A stretch of DNA of 64,000 nucleotides, from positions 10,481,219 to 10,545,218 of the forward strand of contig OY987251.1 of NCBI GenBank assembly GCA_963920765.1, in the 5' to 3' direction. The position numbers were made by a program, and so were the translations under genes. The notes under the pieces are model-generated. The model did no database searches. It was not told where the DNA came from and saw only the letters and a list, made by a program, of their open reading frames with translations. This DNA comes from Ulota crispa (taxonomy: Eukaryota > Streptophyta > Bryopsida > Orthotrichales > Orthotrichaceae). Shown here one piece after another: positions 45,604 to 58,177 of the stretch (the first letter of the stretch is position 1; every line of letters starts with the position of its first letter).

Positions 45604-46018
45604 TCACACCCACTTTGCTCCATTCTCAATCTTCAAAGAATTAGGATGTGGCACACTTCCCTTGTTTGCAAGGGCCCCATATTTTGGAGAGCGAGGAAGT
45701 TTTCTTCTTCACCTCAAGATGAGGAGAATGGGCATGAAGAAATTTTTGCATGCAAAGTCTTTATTGATGCATATCCCTTTTTTGTCTAGCTATTTTTACT
45801 TTCACCCTCCTTGTAATTGCTTTCTTACTGCACCACTATTTTCTAAATAAACTCATTCTCCATTTTGAATTCTTTGTTCTCCACAGCCCATAAAAAGGGA
45901 GTCACACCAACCTCTTGAAGAAATGCTCCCATTGATTCTTATTTTCACTCCACAACTTCTTATCTTCATAGAAGTTTCATCAGAGAATTCATTCTTGAAG
46001 AAGGTGTGACTATCCCTA
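45604..46018. mobile_element. Non-autonomous TIR element, family E copy 2
   Basis: It runs from AGTCACACCCACTTTGCTCC to GAAGAAGGTGTGACTATCCC. It is the reverse complement of 366-752 throughout: the body with the short frame (ending at a stop about 45850) comes first, then the sub-element with AGTCACACCAACC at about 45900 and its inverse at the right end. Shared phrases include CATTCTCAATCTTC, GGGCATGAAGAA against GGGCGTGAAGAA, and CTCCACAACTTCTTA. Confidence 0.65.
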
Positions 46019-46605
46019 ATGTGGGAAATATTCAAAGTGAATTTTCTATCCACAAATTTTATAGTTTTGTAGATCTATCTATAAAATGTATTTGAAAATT
46101 TTAAAAAATACAAATTCATGTCTGTACTTGCAATGTCCAACGTTTTTCAATAGATTTAGTGTGGTTTATATCCTTTACAAAGAATGAAAATTTTCATGAT
46201 TGCAACAATTCATTTCATTTTTTAAAGGAATCTCTTTGGAGCTTTGAGCAGTCTATATTGAAATTTCTTTATTAGAAAGTTAGATTTTAGCTCCTGATGG
46301 AATCATTTGACAAAAACTCTAGTACTCTCTTACAAAACTAAGATAATATAAATTGAAGTGTAGTGGTCAATGGCCTCCATGCTTTACACTAATTTTGACA
46401 TAAATTGTAAGTCAACTAATAGCAAAGAATAATAGTTTGATGTAAACTAAATGCATGCTTATAAAAACAAACTTAATTTTAATTTTGAACTTTAATCTCT
46501 TGTTCCCAATACTTATTTAACTCAATATACACTAAATCTTTTAGCATTATTTTGAAAGGAAAACATGAAGTCAAATCAAGTGGATCGATTAGTTTAGATT
46601 CTATT

Positions 46606-47535
46606 TTAACCCCTAAAGGACCATGGCCTTTATTTTGTAAAAAGACACTCAAAACTGCCACCTTTATGGCAAAGAGTAAAAAAGTTTGAAAATCTAGCAT
46701 TTTGCATATCGGACAATAGGATCTTGTACTAGACTATTATAAGAATGTGTCATACAAAACTCAAGAACTTTGACCTCACAAATTGGAAGATATTTGCATT
46801 TAAAGTGTAAAAAAAAACTTTTTTTGCACATTGCTTGACTAGATTTTTTAACTTTGAACATTTTTAACTTAAAGTTTTTGTGCATTAGAGTTTGGAATTC
46901 TATTTTTGCATGGTAGGAAGTTGAATTGGGAATCTTGGGAAAATTTTCAAAAAAAAGAGAACTTAATTTTCATTCTTTAAAAAAACATTAGGTAGAAGGT
47001 ATGAGATTGAACAAAAACTTAAATTGCTAATAACCATGCAATGGAATTGAAACGCAATAATCCTAGTGGTGAGATTGTTCTAGAAAGCAAACTTCACCCT
47101 CTCTGACTATTTTTTTTGAAAAAATGTGAAACCTTGCATTCACAAATGAAGTTTATAAGTTGTTTTTTCAAGAAGATGCTAAAGTTGCCCAAAAAACAAG
47201 ATTGTCCATAACTTTCTCATAATTAGTCCAAATGGAATGAATCAAAGCTTCAGATGTAGACAAAGATATAGTCTATCAGAAAAAAAAAATCAATTTTTTT
47301 TTCAAGTTTTTATAAGAATTTTTTTTGCTGCCCCTAGTCCTCAAATTTGTGCTTATTTGGGCATAACTTTTGCTCCCTAGCATCAATTGGAATAAAAATT
47401 AGATTTCCCAAAAGCTAATGTGTTTTTCTATCTTCAAAAAAAGTTTTGAAAAATAAGGACAAAAATTGAGGCTATAGGTACTTGCCCAAAATCCCATTTG
47501 TCCCCCGTAGGGACAATGGTCCTTTAGGGGTTTAA
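46606..47535. mobile_element. TTAA-ended element, family A, 930 bp
   Basis: The left end TTAACCCCTAAAGGACCATG and the right end AATGGTCCTTTAGGGGTTTAA are inverse copies, TTAA-bordered. Just inside the right end is GTCCCCCGTAGGGAC and the phrase AAAATCCCATTTGTC, which is the inverse of the left part of the element at 63668 (ACAAATGGGATTTCGG), so the family terminus extends over about 50 bp. The long frames inside (for instance 46479-46700 minus) are not convincing. Confidence 0.78.
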
Positions 47536-47733
47536 AATGGAAAACTGTACAAACTAGCTAGTTTTATGCTAAATTGTTTGTGTAGAGAATTCAAATGCAA
47601 TAAAGATCTTTTTAATTTTGCTCGGTTCAAATTAATGTAACCAAAGAAATTCAAATTGTGATGCTCTTCCTACACTAGATATATAGATTTTATATTTAAA
47701 AGGTTATTGCAAAAGAGTATACCAATATTTTAA

Positions 47734-48134
47734 GGGAATTACTACAGCAACACCCTGAATTGCTAACAAAACACCCCCTCTGAGCATGTTTTTTGATAAT
47801 TTAATGCTATTTTTGATTTATTAAGTGGTCCATCATTCATTCAATCACAACATTATCACTTCCTTGAAAGAAAACATGACAAATACAAAAAAATTGAAAT
47901 ATTATTGCACCAATACAATTTTTTGATATATTTTTGCTTTAAGTAATTCAAAAGTTCTATATTTTAGTTTGAAATTTAAGCACACCTTTTTTTTTAGTAT
48001 AACCTTAGAATGATAAAGGTGAAACAAATTTTTAAATCCAGATAAAAAAATCAACAAAATCAGCATTAAAAATCACATTTTCATGCTGAGGGGGTGTCTT
48101 GTTAGCAATTTAGGGTGTCGATGTAGTAATTCCC
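47734..48134. mobile_element. GGGAATTAC TIR element with 8-bp target duplication
   Basis: Inverted termini of about 53 bp: GGGAATTACTACAGCAACAC with CCTGAATTGCTAACAAAACA on the left, and the inverse on the right with few mismatches (GTGTCTTGTTAGCAATTTAG, then GTCGATGTAGTAATTCCC). TATTTTAA is present immediately outside both ends (47726-47733 and 48135-48142). It is 401 bp with no transposase. An 8-bp duplication fits hAT-like movement, and 9 bp with one mismatch would fit a Mutator-like element. Confidence 0.87.
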
Positions 48135-48142
48135 TATTTTAA

Positions 48143-49616
48143 ACTCCATAAACTTAGAATGATATTTACATTTGATACAAACAGCGCAAATTGATTTGAC
48201 TTGAAAACTTTGCAATGCTCCATTCAATTGTTGTTTTTTGCATAATATATGAATTTGTCAATTTTGTTAATTAAAATAAATAAAATTTATTATTGAGATA
48301 AATCTAAATTCTGAAAAATATCAAGTTTTTTATTTCTTATGAAATCGATTATTTGTCTAAAATTTTAGCAATCTAAATGGGTCATCAAAACCAAGACCAT
48401 GTTTACAACGTTGGCCTATGTGTTCAAAATAACATGTATAATTGTGTTGCAGTTGAAATTTTCATGAACTAAAATGATTGTTAGATGACTACCAATTCAT
48501 CATTCAAATAATTTCTTTATTGAATAAAAAAATAAAATTTGTCAACACAAATTTGGTTGAAAAAAGCAAGATGCATTGATTTGATTGTTGAAATTAGTTG
48601 TAGCCTTCGAAACCACCAAAAAATGGTTAAATTCAATTGCAAAATTTTCACATGTAAAATAAAAATAATCTAGCGTGTAAACACAAAATTTAAGTTCAAA
48701 AAAGTATCTCGTTTTTCAAATCTTGTTAGTTCAGATCAAATTCTTTATATATCTTATCAATATGATGGTTAGCAAAAACTTGCATCAAATTGAGTTGTTT
48801 ATACAGTTTTTGGAAATCTTTGTTAAATGTTTTTAGAAACAATTGACTAGCTCGCTCCACCTCTAGAAAATTAGCTTCCATAATGCAAAAACACCAATCT
48901 TTTTCTCTTAATTGAGCATGTAATTTTTTCACTCTTTTTTTCATGAGTGTTTGATAATTGGTCTTCATATGGTACACTGGTTATGTGTTTCTTAATTCTT
49001 CATTAAACACTACATCCATAATTTTTACATAATCCGCCCAATGTTAATTTTTTGAGGCAAATTCTACCTTCTTGTATGTTCATTCTAGGTTAATGCATGG
49101 TTGAGTGGCTCAAAATCATGTCACACTATCAAAAATTGTACACATTCAATTTTCAAATGCCTAAAAGGTATATCAAAAAAAGAAAAAAAAGAAAAAAGAA
49201 AATTCATTATAAAAACTAAAACTTCATTGTAACTACAATGATGTTGTTTAGTTTTTTTAAAAGCATTTTATGGAAATATGGAGGATTTTTGAAAAAACAA
49301 GGATGTGACAATTAAGCTGTTAGCAAGTTTTTAAAGGCCTTTTAATAGATGATTTTGTTACCTAAGAGAATACAAAGTACTATGATTCTAGTGGGTGTTT
49401 GGGTAAAATTTTACGAAATTATAATCTTGTTTTGTAAATGTGTATTGCATGTTTGCAAAGAACTTTTTTATGCCTTTTTAACCTTGGATCTTATGAAGTA
49501 ATTTTCTCCTTTGTCCTTTCTTTCTTTTCCAATTTCTTTTTCCAATTTGAGTACTTTTCTAAGTTGATATGTTCTAGAACTGCCCCTAGCAATAAAGACT
49601 CTTTGAATAACTTTGA
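48143..49616. other. AT-rich intergenic, no gene recognised
   Basis: Includes an 83-codon minus-strand frame at 48726-48977 with plausible coiled-coil character (KRVKKLHAQLREKDW) but no start context, family or neighbours. I treat it as a possible relic only. Confidence 0.35.
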
Positions 49617-49625
49617 TTGATTTAA

Positions 49626-50795
49626 GGGAAAATATCAAAAATAGGCCTAACAATTGGCCATATTTTGAAAACAAGCCTCATATTTTAGAAATATTGAAAA
49701 TAGGCCTCATTGAGGTCGTGAGTTTTGGAGGTTGATTTCCTTCGATTCCTAGACCGGTTCATCAAGAAAAATTTCCCATTATTTTCTCTATTACATACTA
49801 CAAATATTGAAAATTTAGATTTTCAATCAGCTTTTCACCCAATAATATAAATTGCTAATAGTTTTTTCTCATTTCAACCGGCTAGCTTTGAACTAGTTGG
49901 TGGTTCTTCCCAAATTGCCTCATTATATATAAAAAGTAGGTCTTGCAACTAAGGTGACAAAAAATCTGTGCATGTTTGTTTACGGGGATTTGATATGAGC
50001 ACACTTGGGATTTGATATGAGCACACTTGGGATTTGACATATGCACACAAGGAAAGTAGTAAATAAGATATTTACCATCAACAAGCTGATTTGGAAATTT
50101 AAATTCAGATTTGGATTTAGAGACCTTGATTTAGTTTCAAATCACAATGGAGGTTACAATTGAATTAAGTCCAATGGATAAGCTCAACTTTTTTCACAAA
50201 CAAGGGCAAAAGTAATAATTTGCCCTCCTAGCTAAGCTTATCCATTGGACTTAGTTCAATTATAACTTCTATTGTGGTTTGAAACTAAATCAAGGTCTCT
50301 AAATCCAAATCTAAATTTAAAATTTCCAAATTTAGCTTGTTGATGGTAAATATCTTATTTACTACTTTCCTTGTGTGCATATGTCAAATCCCAAGTGTGC
50401 TCATATCAAATCCCAAGTGTGCTCATATCAAATCCCTGTAAACAAACATGCACAGATTTTTTGTCACCTTAGTTGCAAGACCTACTTTTTATATATAATG
50501 AGGCGATTCGGGAAAAACCGCCAACTAGTTCAAAGCTAGCCGGTTGAAATGAGAAAAAACTATTAGCAATTTATATTATTGGGTGAAAAGCTGATTGAAA
50601 ATCTAAATTTTCAATGTTTGTAGTATGTAATAGAGAAAATAATGGGAAATTTTTCTTGATAAACTGGTCCAAGAATTGAAGGAAATCAACCGCCAAAACT
50701 CACAACCTCAATGAGGCCTATTTTCAATATTTCTAAAATATGAGGCATGTTTTCAAAATACGGCCAATTGTTAGGCCTATTTTTGATAATTTCCG
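49626..50795. mobile_element. Long fold-back element with 9-bp target duplication
   Basis: Almost the whole 1170 bp is one inverted repeat with arms of about 560 bp around a short centre near 50190-50235. Paired phrases: ATAGGCCTAACAATTGGCC near the left end and GGCCAATTGTTAGGCCTAT near the right; TTTGATATGAGCACACTTGG (twice, left) and CCAAGTGTGCTCATATCAAA (twice, right); GTCCAATGGATAAGCT and AGCTTATCCATTGGAC at the centre. TTGATTTAA lies directly outside both ends (49617-49625 and 50796-50804). Long arms and a 9-bp duplication are typical of Mutator-like fold-back elements. No transposase frame is present. Confidence 0.9.
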
Positions 50796-50894
50796 TTGAT
50801 TTAATTCTAAGCCCTAGTGCACAGCCAAGAGTGGATGACTTCAACAAAGAACATATCCAGAAACATCTAACCGTCAACTAAGGTGATAAGTCTA

Positions 50895-51674
50895 TTAACC
50901 CCTAAGCGTCTTGCTAAGAAAATTTAGCATACCTCCAACATGAAGCTTTCAACACATTCTCTAAGTTTTTGGAAAGTTGAACAAGTAATCACATAATCCA
51001 AACCGGTCATTCTATACCCAACTATAAATCAAATGTTTTAAACCAATTTGATTGGAAATCCAAGTAAATCTGCAAATCCCCACTGTTGAGAATCTCATGT
51101 TTTCCAATTTGGGCAATAGTTTAAAATATGTATTTTAGACTTTCATGTAATATTTTCTCAAAAAAAAGATTTACCTAATGGCTAATCCCATGAGATTGTG
51201 TCTTGCTATATTTGATGGAAAAAAAAAAAAAAACTCCACAAATGGAAAAAAACAGAAGATATGATCACTCAAAGTAGCTAGATTCCACTAGCTCCTTACT
51301 TTAGACCTATAAAAACCTTGCCCAAATTTAGAAAAAAAAAAGTGACACATCACCAAACTTCTCCCTTGTACAATACAAGACATAAGAGCACCCATCCCAT
51401 CTACTCTCTAAGCCACTCCCTTTGTTTGCCCAAAAGCATTCTTCTCCTAATTGTTGAAAAAATAGAATGTTTTCCATATTCCATGTAGAATCTAGAGCAA
51501 AGGAGGCGCTTCAAGGAACAACAAGCCAATCAATTTTGTTTTCTTGAACTAACAACTCCATTGGGACTTGAGTGGCAGACCAAAATTTGAGCTAAAAATG
51601 CCTCTTTTGTATACTTTCACACCTCCAAGCACCCCTTTTGGCCATATTGGGCTCTTTGGTCCTTTAGGGGTTAA
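50895..51674. mobile_element. TTAA-ended element, family A, 780 bp
   Basis: The left end TTAACCCCTAAGCGTCTTGC pairs with the right end GGGCTCTTTGGTCCTTTAGG plus GGTTAA. TTAA borders both ends. No coding frame is supported. Confidence 0.75.
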
Positions 51675-52258
51675 GGCCATGAAGAGGCCACTTAGTTGCT
51701 TGGAAACTTGATGCAATTACAAGTTGACACTTGAATTGAAATCCTTAAATCCCACTTAAGAGACTTTGAGGACAAGGACATTTGCCAAAATTGAGCCACT
51801 CAACCATGCATTAACCCTTCTAACAAATGTACACTTTTTTCATCACTTTGAAAAACATCAATATCTTTTGTGTCTTTAAATGTTCCTACTTATAACTGTA
51901 CTCAACACTAAATAGTGCATTGTGGCATTTAGATTGCCTTGACAATTAGGTTGTCTTATCCTGGATAGTTACCTCATGACTCATTATTTGGTCACTTGGA
52001 GGAGCATGCAACTTTTTTAATATCAAGATTTCACATGATTTTTGACCTTGACATGGTTAGTTTGTTTTTCAACAACGTTGTAGTTGTTGTTGCCAAGTTC
52101 TTATTGTTATTAATTATTTATTTTTTGCAATAATTATTAATGAAAATTATTGTAGAATCAATAAATATTTATATAATGTGAAATTTTCAAAAATTAGTGT
52201 GGAGCAACCTAAATGCACTATTTAGTATAGTGCAATTGTAATTTTATAATTGATTCAA

Positions 52259-53640
52259 GGGAAGATGTCAAGAATAGGCCTAACAACTAGCCATATTTCA
52301 AAAATAGGCCTTACATTTAAGAAATATTGATAACAAGCCTCATCATATATCAAAAGCAAGCCTTGCAACAAAGGTGACCAAAATTTTGTGCATGTTTATT
52401 TAGGGGAGTTGATTCATGCACACCCAAGGTTTGATATATGCACATTTGGGGTTTGAGATATGCACACCGCAAGATGAAGGGGGGTGGGGGTAAAATCTAG
52501 ATATTTCCCATCAAAAATCTAAATTTAGAAAATTTGAATTTAAGTTTGGATTTTGGAGACTTTGATTTTTCTAGAACCATAATGGAAGTTACAATTGAAC
52601 AATGCCTAATGGAAAAGTTTAGCTTTTTTTACTAACAAGGATAAAAGTAACAATTTGTCTCCTAGCTAAGCTTTTCCATTGGGCGTTGTTCAATTGTAAC
52701 CTTTGTTGTGGTTCTATACTAAATCCAGGTTTCTAAATCCAAAATTGAATTCAAATTTTCCAAAGTCAACTTTTTGATGGCTTAGGGAGGTTACTTACCA
52801 CATTTTATAAACAATGTGCGGCAAAATATATATAGCCTTTTATTCTTTTTGGATAAAATTTATAAGCAACTTACAAATAAGATAGAGCCATTGAAAAACA
52901 AAAATCATATATAAGTAATTTAGGTAGACTCCAAATGTGAGTCATTAGTATTTTGTACATATAATTTAGTGTGTCATACATTGGATCCTCTAGACTAAAT
53001 TTACGATAGCATGTGTATATAGCTGGGTGCACAGCTAGGTCAAACGCACTATTTTCTTTTTGGCAATTAAATGCCCAGTTTCTTCAAATTAAAGTGCGTA
53101 GCCTCAAGGCTTTAGGAAAAAAAGGATTTTGTACTTCCTTGTCTAATTTTTCTCCTTTCAACTTGTTTTTCAATTCTAGGTTTTTCTTTATAAAAAATAT
53201 ATCTTAGAATAAATTGTACTAGAGCAAAAAGTATAAGTAATGATAGAGTTCCATCAAATAAGCCATTTTGTCAATTATAAGTAATTATGGAAATCCTTTA
53301 AGTCTTGCCTATGAAATAAATAGCCCCAAAAAAAACCCTCACTGCGTGTGGTACTCAAAATATACATAGAGTGCTCTCCACAAGTTGGATGGTGAATATG
53401 TAAATTTGAGCCCCCTCCCCTTTTCTCATCACAATGTGCATATTTTGAACCCCAAGTGTGCATATATCAAACCTTGGGTGTGCATGTATCAATTTCCCAA
53501 AATCAACATACACAAATTTTGGTCACCTTAGTTGTAAAGGTTATTATGGATATATGATGAGGTTTGTTATCAATATTTTTAAATTGTAAGGCCTATTTTC
53601 AAAATACAACCAATTGTCAAGCATGTTTCCAATGTTTTTC
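52259..53640. mobile_element. Fold-back element, second copy, interrupted
   Basis: It shares the arms of the copy at 49626: ATAGGCCTAACAACTAGCC and AAGGTGACC on the left, GGTCACCTTAGTTG and CAATTGTCAAGC on the right. The central phrase CCTAATGGAAAAGTTTAGCT and its inverse AGCTTTTCCATTGGG lie at about 52607-52683. Unlike copy 1, the right arm contains about 480 extra bases at roughly 52795-53275 that do not pair with the left arm, so something has inserted there. The right boundary and target duplication are decayed. Confidence 0.75.
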
Positions 53641-56427
53641 TTTAATTTTTTCATGAGAAATTTTGTTAAGATTTTTTAGATTTATAGTATTTTAAAAAAA
53701 GAGGTTTTTTTAAAAAAAGTTGCCAATTTGGCCAAGCTATGCAACCACATATTGCAGTCACTCTATAAGGTAATTTTTCTATTCTTTTTTTTTGAAATTA
53801 TCAAAAAAATTTGCACTATTTAAAAATATAGTTTTATATCAACTAATCAAGCAAAAAAGTTTTGCTATATATATTATAAAAGCTAATTTAGTTTAGTTTT
53901 AGTAGAAATTATTGTTGTCTTGTAAAATGACATAAAATAAACATTTTAAGAAAAAATATAAAATTTTAAGAAATAATTCATCTAAGTAATGAAAAGATAT
54001 AAGAGATGACATTGACATACGACTTATATTTTTAAAAAAAACATACAAAGGCAAAGACTATGTCTATTTTAATTCACAAAACAGTATTGATGTTATTTAA
54101 AATTTGAATGTCAAATTTATTTATTTGTATATTATTTTTCCATATAAAAGTTATTCAACATATATTCTTTTGTTTTATGAAAGAAGATTTTAGCAGCCTA
54201 CAAAGTAGATAAATGAATTGCAAATATAATGAAGGATTCAAAGATTTTGTTAATCATTAAATTCTTGATCATATTCAATTTTTTCATTTTTAGCATTTTT
54301 CGTTTATTGAAAATTGTAGTAAGATATAAAATGATTAAAAAGATGATAAACAAAATCTATTGTCATCTCAAATTTTTAGTGTCCTCATACACACGTTTGA
54401 AATAAGTGGTTTAAAACTACAAATGTAGAAGTTATCATTTAATATAAAAATAGATTTGCATTCAAAATTTTGATAGGCCTACAATATTGACCTTACAACT
54501 TACTTTAAGTTAAAAATTTACAGCCTAATCTTACAACATATAGTTTTAATTGGTAAAATTTTCATGAAACTTTAATAATAATCAAATAATTCAAAATGTG
54601 TGTATATATATATAAATAATTAGTTTAATCATACTTTTACAACTTTGTACTTTTTACAATTTAAAAGAATTATATCAAAATAAGTAAATTGTTACTAATT
54701 TTTTTTAAAAAGAAAATTAAATAATAAACACAAGCTTTCTATTGTAGATTTGAAGCTTGTGCCTCCACAAGCATAAGTCTTGTAGTTTAAAAAATAAAAA
54801 GATTTGTATGTTTTAAATTTTTAGACAAACCATTGATACTAAGATTATTAAGATATTTTATCTAATTTTTTTTCAATTTATAATACTAGTTTTGAGATTT
54901 AAATGCAAAATTTAAAGTGTTAAAATTAGCTAATTTTGCAAGTTAAATGTAAAAAAATAACATTTTAAAGTGAAAATGTAGTTTAGTGTGAAAAACAATT
55001 GTATATGCTTGTAAAATGATAAAATACAATTTTTTGCTTATAACAAAAATTCAATTGTGTAAAATGCATTGACAAATTTACATATATTATGTAAACGGTT
55101 TTATTTTATTATAATCTTGTTTAAGAACACATCAATACAAATAACGCATTCAACAAATTTTGAAGGAACAACACAATATATGATTTGAAATAGCGCTAAA
55201 TTTAGATAATTGTTTAATCTGTGCAACATAATTACATTATGAAGCTGAAAATAATATAATTGTGCAATTTGGGATAGTGAATCATAGCTAATGTATTTCT
55301 TATATTGTTGTGCATTTTTATTGTAAACATCCAAATTTTCATGATAATTTTTTTATGAGTATATTATTTTAGAAATTGTAAAAAATATACATATAATGTC
55401 TAAGAGTTTTATCATTTAAATATATTATACACAAAAAATTGAATTCTTTTAATATGCAATTTTTTTTATTATGGATAATTTTTATTTTCTTATTGTTAAG
55501 TTCTATCCATGATATACAATGTAAAGAATATAGAAGTTGATTATATTATAAAATTGTAAAAATTTAAAAATAGTCAAAATTAGTTATTTAAATGAAAAAA
55601 AATTTGCAAGACAAAAAAAGATTCAAGAAGAAGAAAAAAATTTAAATGAAAAATGCAACAATCTTTATATCATTAGCTAGATTTTTTATGATTTTCATAT
55701 AAAAATCACGACAGTAAAAAAATTGAATTAAAAATAGATTTGATATGTTAACTTACGAATATTAAAAAATTTGTGTCATTTAAATTTTTTAATATTCAAT
55801 AGCTATAATTTTGAAAATAAAAAATCCTTACAATAATTCCAAAATAATCAACAAGATATTTATACATTAATGGTGATGTAACAATTTTTGCATATTTGAG
55901 TTTTCAGTTTACAAAATCATTTTACATAATGAACAAGGTATTTTGGACAGAGCTAAAATCATGAAAGCGTTGCGGCACTTTATAGCAATATTGGACTAAC
56001 AAATGTTGATTAAATTAAATTTTGATATAGATTTTAGATGCTGTTGTGTAAATAGAGATTGCTCAACACAACATATTGTATAACTATCATTAACAACAAA
56101 TAAAAATAAAAATGTAATCCAAAAACATATATACAAATATGCTTCTTTCTCATCCACTTTCACGGTCGAAAAGGCTAATGCAACTACTGCGTCATCTTTC
56201 AGAGTTGAAACAAGTTCTACTCGCGTCTTTTAGTAAAATTGCACTTCAAGAAGCTCAAGCTGATAAAAATGAGTCTACTACTTATAGGTCTGAAGGGCCT
56301 TAGATTTCAAATGCTGTGGTAAAAGCTCAAAGGCAAGTTAGTCGTTAATACTAAATAATCTCTGGCGCTTCTCATTCACCCATATGCAGAAGCGAAGTTT
56401 TTAATCAAACATGAAAATCCCTTTTGC
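53641..56427. other. Very AT-rich gene desert
   Basis: Stops are dense in all frames. Poly-A/T runs are frequent, and I see no array, terminal repeat or protein similarity between 53641 and about 56140. The last 290 bp (56140-56427) are less AT-rich and form the 3' flank of the exon interrupted by the CACTA element. Confidence 0.4.
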
Positions 56428-56579
56428 ACGCACTAGTAGAAAACTCCTTCCAAAACAACAGAAAACCAACAGTTTCTTGTTGATTTGGGCACTTGCTCAC
56501 GTTGATTGACTAATTTAACAGAATTCTGTAAAAAACTATATACATTCTGTTCATTTGGACACCATTATCTAAATCAATA

Positions 56580-57310
56580 GAAATTTTAGAATCTTTTGAA
56601 ATCTTTTGGGAATTTTTTGTGAATCTTTAAGAATCTTCAAGAATCTTTTGGGAATCATTAAAAATCTTTTTATGATTTTTAAGAATCTTTGAGAATCTTT
56701 GAGAGTCTTTGAGAATCTTTGAGAATCTTTTAAGAATCTTCATGAATCTTTGGAAATCTTTTCAAGTATTTTGGAATCTTTGAGAATGTTTGAGAACAAT
56801 TGAAAATCTTTGAAAATCTTTGAGAATCTTTGAGAATCTTTGAAAATCTTCAAGAATCTTTGGAAATCTTTGAGAATCTTTTCAAACTTTTTTGGAATCT
56901 TTGATAATGTTTGAGAACAATTGAGAATCTTTGAGAATCTTTGAGAATGTTTTGGAATCTTTAAAAATCTTTTCAAGTTTTTTTGGAATCTTTGAGAATC
57001 ATTGAGAATCTTTTAGGAATCTTTGAAAATCTTTTAGGAAGATTTGAGAATCTTTTAGGAAGATTTGAGAATTCTTGAGAATCTTTGAGAATAGTTTGGA
57101 ATATTTGAGAATCTTTGGAAATGTTCTAGGAATTTTGAAATTTTTTGAGAATTTTTGCAAATCTTTATGACTAATCTTGGAATCTTCCTAGAAGCTTTGA
57201 GAAGCTTTGAGAATCTTTGGGAATGTTTTGAGAATCTTTTTTGAAATTCAAAAAATCTTTGAAAATCTTTGAGAATTTTCAAGAATCTTTTTGGAATCTT
57301 TGAGAATCTT
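56580..57310. repeat. Tandem array of GAATCTTTGA-like units inside the CACTA element
   Basis: About 730 bp of short units of 9 to 12 bp, mostly GAATCTTTGA, GAATCTTTTG and GAAAATCTTT, with irregular longer inserts. The minus-strand frames through it (repeating KDFQRFSKI-like) are translations of the repeat and not evidence of a gene. Confidence 0.88.
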
Positions 57311-58177
57311 TTTAAAATCTTTATGAAATTTGTTAAAGTACTTCAAAATACTTATAGAAATAGAATCTCTTAGACCGAATTAGACCCCTACAGGAATCTT
57401 TTTGTAAATCATCAAAATACTTTCAAAAAAACTATCACAATAGTTTAGGTTTGTTTTTGAAATCTTTCTAAAATCTTTTTGGACTTCATTAAGGTTTTTT
57501 GAAGTTTTAAAAAATAAAAGAAGTTTTCGAAAAAAAAGAATCTTTTAGAAGTTTGAGTGTACATTGACTGGTTTTATTTTCTTTACTTTTTACAATTTGG
57601 TAAGATTTAAAAGTAGCAGCCTTTAAAGTCAAATAAAAACATGACCATAATAACAAAAAAAGTAATAGTTTTCTATTGATCTGGACACTTTTGGACACAA
57701 CTTCACTAATTCAACAAAACTTTATATAAAAAGTACAACATTTTGTTGTTATAAATACCAGAATTTCTTTACAAACAAATATAAATGATGCTCCTCAATT
57801 CTTTGAAGAAATTATATATGTCCCTTAAGAATTAAAAGTACCAAAAACATCTTTGTGTTACATGATAACCAAGTGTATAGTTTAATGCAAATTCTTACAA
57901 GAAACCAAAGGTGATTTTTACATTTCAAATAACACAAGGATATATTTAACATTTCAAAATACAAGAGTTATTTTATTAATTTTCCAAAATAATAGGAGTA
58001 TAATTGATATTCCTACAAAAAATAAGGACTATTTTTTATGTTTCACATATTTTTGGCGTAAACTTGATATTTTGAAAGACTTAAAGGGTATTTTTAGTAA
58101 TTTTCCTTCTATTACTAACCAAATGAATTTAAAAAAAAAAAAAATCTTATAAAATATTTTCATAAGCTTTAAAAGAT

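Noticed and set aside
56740-57282. Open minus-strand frames reading as repeated KDFQRFSKI-like peptides
   Set aside because: They are translations of the short GAATCTTT array inside the CACTA element, without start context or family match.
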